Shown here piece by piece: positions 7,077-11,033 of a DNA stretch of 11,033 nucleotides. This DNA is from Euperipatoides rowelli (Eukaryota > Onychophora > Udeonychophora > Euonychophora > Peripatopsidae). Under the pieces are notes generated by a model that searched no databases, was not told the origin of the DNA, and saw only the letters and a program-made list of their open reading frames with translations. The position numbers were made by a program, and so were the translations under genes. Where the stretch lies: the NCBI GenBank assembly GCA_003024985.2, contig PXIH01S0011214.1. One strand, given 5' to 3'. Within the stretch, counting starts at the first letter, position 1; the number at the start of each line of letters is the position of its first letter.

Positions 7077-7663
7077 CCTCCCTGCCATTGAGGCTCAAAA
7101 TTGAGTCACTACTGTGTCAAACAATTGCCAGAATGGGAGTCCCTTATTCCTAGAGTGACAAATGTGCTAAATCAGCCTTTGGTTAATCCTAGAAACATTT
7201 ATTTACCTCCGCACCATATAAAACTCAGACTGTTGAAAAACTTTGTTAAAGTGATGGATCAGAATAGAGATTTCCTCTACATAAGCCCTCAAATAAGACA
7301 ACTAATGAATGATGAGAATTTTGAAGGCAACTTGAACAAGGTGGAAAAGGTAGTTTAATAGTCATTTAGTGATGTGACAAAATCTCTTTAGGAAATTGAA
7401 AGCTGAAAATTATCAGGATGTTGTAAGTCATCGTCTCAAAATCTATAGGAAAATGGGTTGTAACATATCACTTAAAATACACTTATTGGATTCTCACTTG
7501 GACTTTTTCCCGAAAATCTTTGCGTTGTCATCAAGACATTATCTACAATGGAGAAGTGGTATTGATGCAAGTGGAGTCCAAATATGTTAACAGATTATTG
7601 CTGGACATTGAAAGAGATTTTCCAGATCTAAACATTGATGAAAATCAAATTGTTATATTTTAA
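7077..7663 (+). pseudogene. Broken copy of an uncharacterised repeat-associated protein family
   Basis: Several frames in order resemble the C-terminal part of a large uncharacterised family that I remember from many arthropod genomes, usually labelled only 'uncharacterized protein'; I cannot give a Pfam name. Frame one carries SHYCVKQLPEWESLIP, then NVLNQPLVNPRNIYLPP, HHIKLRLLKNFVKVMDQN and SPQIRQLMNDENFEGNLN, and ends at stops at 7356-7361. SFSDVTKSL follows in the same frame before a stop at 7389. A second frame from 7399 gives KAENYQDVV and MGCNISLKIHLLDSHLDFFP. A third from 7529 begins HQDII and runs to RDFPDL and a stop at 7661-7663, but DYCWTLK (7593-7613) is in yet another frame. Just upstream, a TGA at 7089 replaces what looks like a conserved tryptophan codon. 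About 15-20 residues seem deleted between FLYI and SPQIR, and the acidic segment before HQDI is missing. High copy number suggests a transposon-encoded protein; that is inference. Nearby TTG and GTG codons are not real starts. Confidence 0.62.
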
Positions 7664-9680
7664 ACAAAGTAACATATGTTTGCAAACTATATCCTTTTGT
7701 AATTAAAGGCATAAAAAACATGCTGTTTTTATTCAAAACTAAATGTTGTTTTACTTATGAGTGATGGAAAAAAATGGGTTGCATGTTTAAAAACAGTATA
7801 AAAAATTATAAGTAAAGTATAAATTTTATCTTGTGATAATTTTTTATTTTATTTTGCTCAGTGTTTTTGGTAGAAGTCTTTATTTCGAACTCTTGAGAAA
7901 CATTGTTATTTTTTTTTTTCAAGTTCATTAACAATTAAATCCATACTATTCAATTATAATTTATTTTAAATAATGAATGAACATAAGTCATGTTACTCAT
8001 GTATTTAAAAAATATTTTTATTAGCTCTCTATTTTTTATTTATTTTTTTATTGTAAATTCTTTAAAAACGCATTTATTGACAGTTTTTATTTTTTTAAGT
8101 TAACTAATGACTAATCAGTGAATCCAAACTATTATTAGTTTGAAATGGACAGCAAATAAAGATTTTTCATTTAGTTATGAAAAGATGATCATTATTGAGA
8201 ATTGTCTGATCATTTATCTCCAGTTCTTCTATAATACCAGTTTAATAGCATCTATTTGTATTTCACGGTGAGAAGGAATTACATTTTCATTAAGAAATAA
8301 ACTAAAGAAAAAAATTATCTAGTTTCTATCATTTAGTTTCGAATTTTTAACTATTCTATCTGAAAAATTAAAATAAAGTTTTTTATGCAGTTTTAAATGT
8401 CTATAAATATACTTGTTTGTTTGTTTAATATCTAAATTAAAGTAAATATTTTTTCATGGGATTAAATAATGTTTTAAAAAAAGGTAATTTTTCACTTTAA
8501 GTACATTTTCTGCTTATGTCATCTCTCTGATGCCATTGTTTGTGTTAATGTGGGAAATGGGCCTGAAGAAATTTGAATTGATTTAAGATAAATTCTTCAA
8601 AAAATATACTGTAAATGTGAAATTTTGATAAGTAAAGGGTATATTTTATAAAATAAGATTAAAACTTTGCTGAATAACTGGTAATACAATACCGTACTTT
8701 GTTATTCCCAAGCATGTAATGTGAACTCAGTTTCTAAAATGTTTTTTGTAGGTATTGATGTTAGTCTAGACAGTAGATTCTAACAGATGAATTTAATTTT
8801 AATGTCAGATATTTTTACGCTAACTTGTGTTAATATATTATAATATTGTCTACATGTAAGACATATATAGGAGATGTGTGTATAGTATAATTAGAGTAGT
8901 ATCGATCTGGTAGTATTATAAAGTGGGGGAACATTTGTTATAATAGCCATGACAAAACTGAAAAATAGTAAAAGAAAATAATTACTATGTTTGAATGTTA
9001 TTTTTCACATACTTCAGGGAATTTTTCTTTAGTAAATGAAAAGGGCTTGGACAGTATTTTTAAAAATAAAGACAAGCCTGAAAGGATTTGTCTTGTTAGA
9101 TTCCTTAAGCTGAGTTTCATATTCCATTCTTCTTCCATTTGGGATATGAAATTGTTCAGACCCCTTTTTTTAGGGGGAAAAAAAAGTTGAAAATTAAATA
9201 AATATTGCATTATGTCGCTTGTAATAAATAAATTTTACAATGGGTAAATGTAGTTTTGCAGATGCTCTGTTAATTTTTTTTTAATAGAAATTTTCCATGT
9301 AGCCACCTTCATAAGTGTAGGTTACAAATTTCCTCTCTACAAAAAATTAATTACAATAATTAAAAAAAAAAGGAATATCCTTGCTGTAATAATGTCTATA
9401 AATTTTAGTTTTCAAGTAAGACAAGTTTATTATGTTAATTAAAAATATAAGTGCAAAAATGAACCTAATTAAGCATTATGGGATTATTGCAAGACTCATA
9501 CTTAGTCAATGGAAATGAGCCACAAGAAACAACATTTAACAAATATTACATTTGTTCCTTAATAAAAATACATAAAATAGGTCCTTATTGTTTCTGCATT
9601 CCAAAATTCCTGCAACAATTTAAAAAAAATGGGGTAGGTAATAATTTTGTGTGACAAACTGAAGAATAATTTCACTTCCT

Positions 9681-9691
9681 CCCCCCCCCCC
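9681..9691. repeat. C homopolymer, 11 nt, in a pyrimidine tract
   Basis: Eleven C residues follow CACTTCCT and are followed by TCCCTTATCTTCCTCCCCG. The flanks resemble those of the C run at 6716-6738 (CTTCCT before, TCTTCCCCG after), which hints that the two may derive from a related repeat, although short pyrimidine tracts can look alike by chance. Confidence 0.8.
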
Positions 9692-9929
9692 TCCCTTATC
9701 TTCCTCCCCGCTTGGTTTAACAAGTTAACAAGCTAATGCTAAAAACATTGCTTTTGATCAAGAGTGTTTTAGCCTCTTCTCTTTACAACATTAATATAGT
9801 TATCTCTGGATTATTGAAATTTTGTAAAACCAATTCCTGTACTTATATCAAATAGGAAAAACAAAATTTTCTTCAAGCAAAAAATCAAGCAATTTGGAAA
9901 TCATTTGTGTAATATAACTCATTGTATAC

Positions 9930-9961
9930 TCATTTTATTTTTAACTCATTTTATTTTTAAC
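9930..9961. repeat. 16-bp perfect tandem duplication
   Basis: TCATTTTATTTTTAAC is present twice head to tail (9930-9945 and 9946-9961), with the two preceding bases AC also matching. The lack of any difference suggests a recent slippage or duplication event. Confidence 0.88.
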
Positions 9962-11033
9962 ATTATACCTTTTATTATTTTCATTTCAAAGCACACAAGT
10001 GTTCATTATAGTTCATTTGATCAGACACTCGGCTTGGAGTTCACACAGTCGCTCTCTAGCCATTCCTATATAAAGTGCATAACATTAATGATATTGGATT
10101 GACATTCAAATAGGAATTGATAGAATTAACTCTAAGGTGCAACTATCTCTTGACCCAGCATTATCATGCTTAGAAATGGATTAAAATTAGGCCTTCGATT
10201 ATAAATATTTTCTCTAAGAAAATACCGGTACATTAGCTGAAGTTTCTTTTTTTTTTTAGTCTGTTACTTCAGAAAATCAAGTTAAAAATAAATTTTGGCG
10301 GAATGAATTTCGAGTTATCGACATTATGACTGACCAAAACTTTTTTTCATCATTTTGTAATCGTAGTGAACACATACTAACATGAATTTATTTTGGTTTA
10401 AAGTTTTGATGTTACAATTTAATGTGAAAATTAAAACATGCTTTTCAGACTAATACTGGACAGACAGACAGTTTTGTATTTGCCGTTCATCACTTTTCAT
10501 AATCGTATACATTTTTAGAGCACGGAGAAAGAGGAAACATCTAACATTGAGCACCTACAACTACAAGTATTGCTTTGATTAAACTCAATTGTTTTAAAAC
10601 TTTCAATATGGTGTTCTTTTACTTTTTAAAACACTGATAAGGGATTGTTTACTTATGAAAAATAGTTATCTTCAGTTTTAATATATTATGGACATGCAAC
10701 AAAATAGTAAAATGTATAAAAAAAATACACTTTTGATTAAAATTTGTATACAGCACACAAATTTATAAGACTAAATGTTTACATTATGCATTATTTGAAA
10801 TTTCCATCAAATAAATAAATATAGATATTGATATAATTTTAGGTTAGTCCTGCAATGGAGCTATTATTTTTTTTTATACCATTACAAAACTATATAAGAC
10901 CAAATCTATACTCATTTGTGATATTCCTGATTTTTGTGTAATAAGTTAATAACCATTGAAACTTGATTAAGTTGAGTTTGTAGCAACTTTGCAATTTAAA
11001 AAAGAATCATTAATATTTTATCAATTAATATAT

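Larger units (their letters stand above)
7664..11033. other. AT-rich non-coding stretch, no gene recognised
   Basis: About 3.4 kb without a supportable gene, RNA gene or transposon end. An ATTAAA at 7702-7707 lies 40 bp after the preceding pseudogene and could be its old polyadenylation signal, but such hexamers are frequent in AT-rich DNA. The longest open stretches (around 8987-9190 and 9905-10102) lack ATG starts or are low-complexity translations with no recognisable domain. A small inverted repeat (TTTCATATTCC near 9115-9125 facing GGATATGAAAT near 9140-9150), a C run at 9681-9691 and a 16-bp tandem duplication at 9930-9961 are the only structures noted. Confidence 0.6.

Noticed and set aside
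7702-7707. ATTAAA polyadenylation signal after the 7.1 kb pseudogene
   Set aside because: The position is plausible, but the hexamer is expected often in this composition and no downstream element supports it, so it is not listed as a feature.
8987-9210. Overlapping plus- and minus-strand open stretches
   Set aside because: The same DNA is open on both strands for about 200 bp, which is common by chance. Neither translation shows a recognisable motif.
9905-10102. 65-codon open stretch on the plus strand
   Set aside because: It has no ATG start and includes the 16-bp tandem duplication, and the translation is low-complexity.
1-11033. CRISPR array, phage, operon or other prokaryotic system
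   Set aside because: No regularly spaced direct repeats, no ribosome-binding-site-linked genes and no long open frames. The composition and elements are eukaryotic.
1-11033. tRNA, rRNA or other structured RNA genes
   Set aside because: No GGTTCRANNCC-type B box with a matching acceptor stem and no rRNA-like conserved block was noticed by eye. A covariance-model scan would be needed to exclude weak cases.

Overview
The window looks like non-coding, repeat-bearing DNA from an animal nuclear genome. It is strongly A+T-rich (roughly 70% or more by eye). It has GA, TA and ATT microsatellites, long homopolymer runs, no operon-like packing of genes and no open reading frame that reads as an intact protein. 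All coding-like sequence I can recognise is decayed transposable-element or repeat-family sequence. The hAT-type DNA transposon ends, the Ty1/copia-type retrotransposon and a protein family I remember mainly from arthropod genomes suggest an invertebrate. An arthropod is my best guess, and a mollusc such as a cephalopod is not excluded. The species cannot be fixed from this sequence.

Layout, left to right. 1-669 is AT-rich DNA with a GA microsatellite and A/T runs. 670-1347 is a well-delimited non-autonomous hAT-like element (678-1339) with divergent but canonical terminal repeats and an exact 8-bp target duplication, GTATAAAC. About 1600-2097 carries a cluster of degenerate CCGGAAGTGAYATCA / CACCATTTTGAA motifs of unknown origin. 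About 2140-4227 is a 5'-truncated Ty1/copia retrotransposon: reverse transcriptase and RNase H remnants with many stops and frame changes, a polypurine tract, and a 3' LTR beginning TGTTA at 3522. Two microsatellites have grown inside its RNase H region. 4228-5816 is AT-rich DNA with one short 40-bp-period duplication.

5817 to about 6815 is a probable second hAT-like element, less certain, with a 23-nt C run near its right end. About 7077-7663 is a broken copy of an uncharacterised, repeat-associated protein family, with an internal deletion and several frame changes. 7664-11033 is AT-rich DNA with a C run, a 16-bp tandem duplication and no recognisable gene.

The parts do not form a working pathway. 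They are a layered record of insertions in gene-poor DNA. I do not see evidence for an intact new system here. The most useful observations are the precise hAT insertion, the animal copia copy with its LTR and polypurine tract, and the decayed uncharacterised protein family at about 7.1-7.7 kb.
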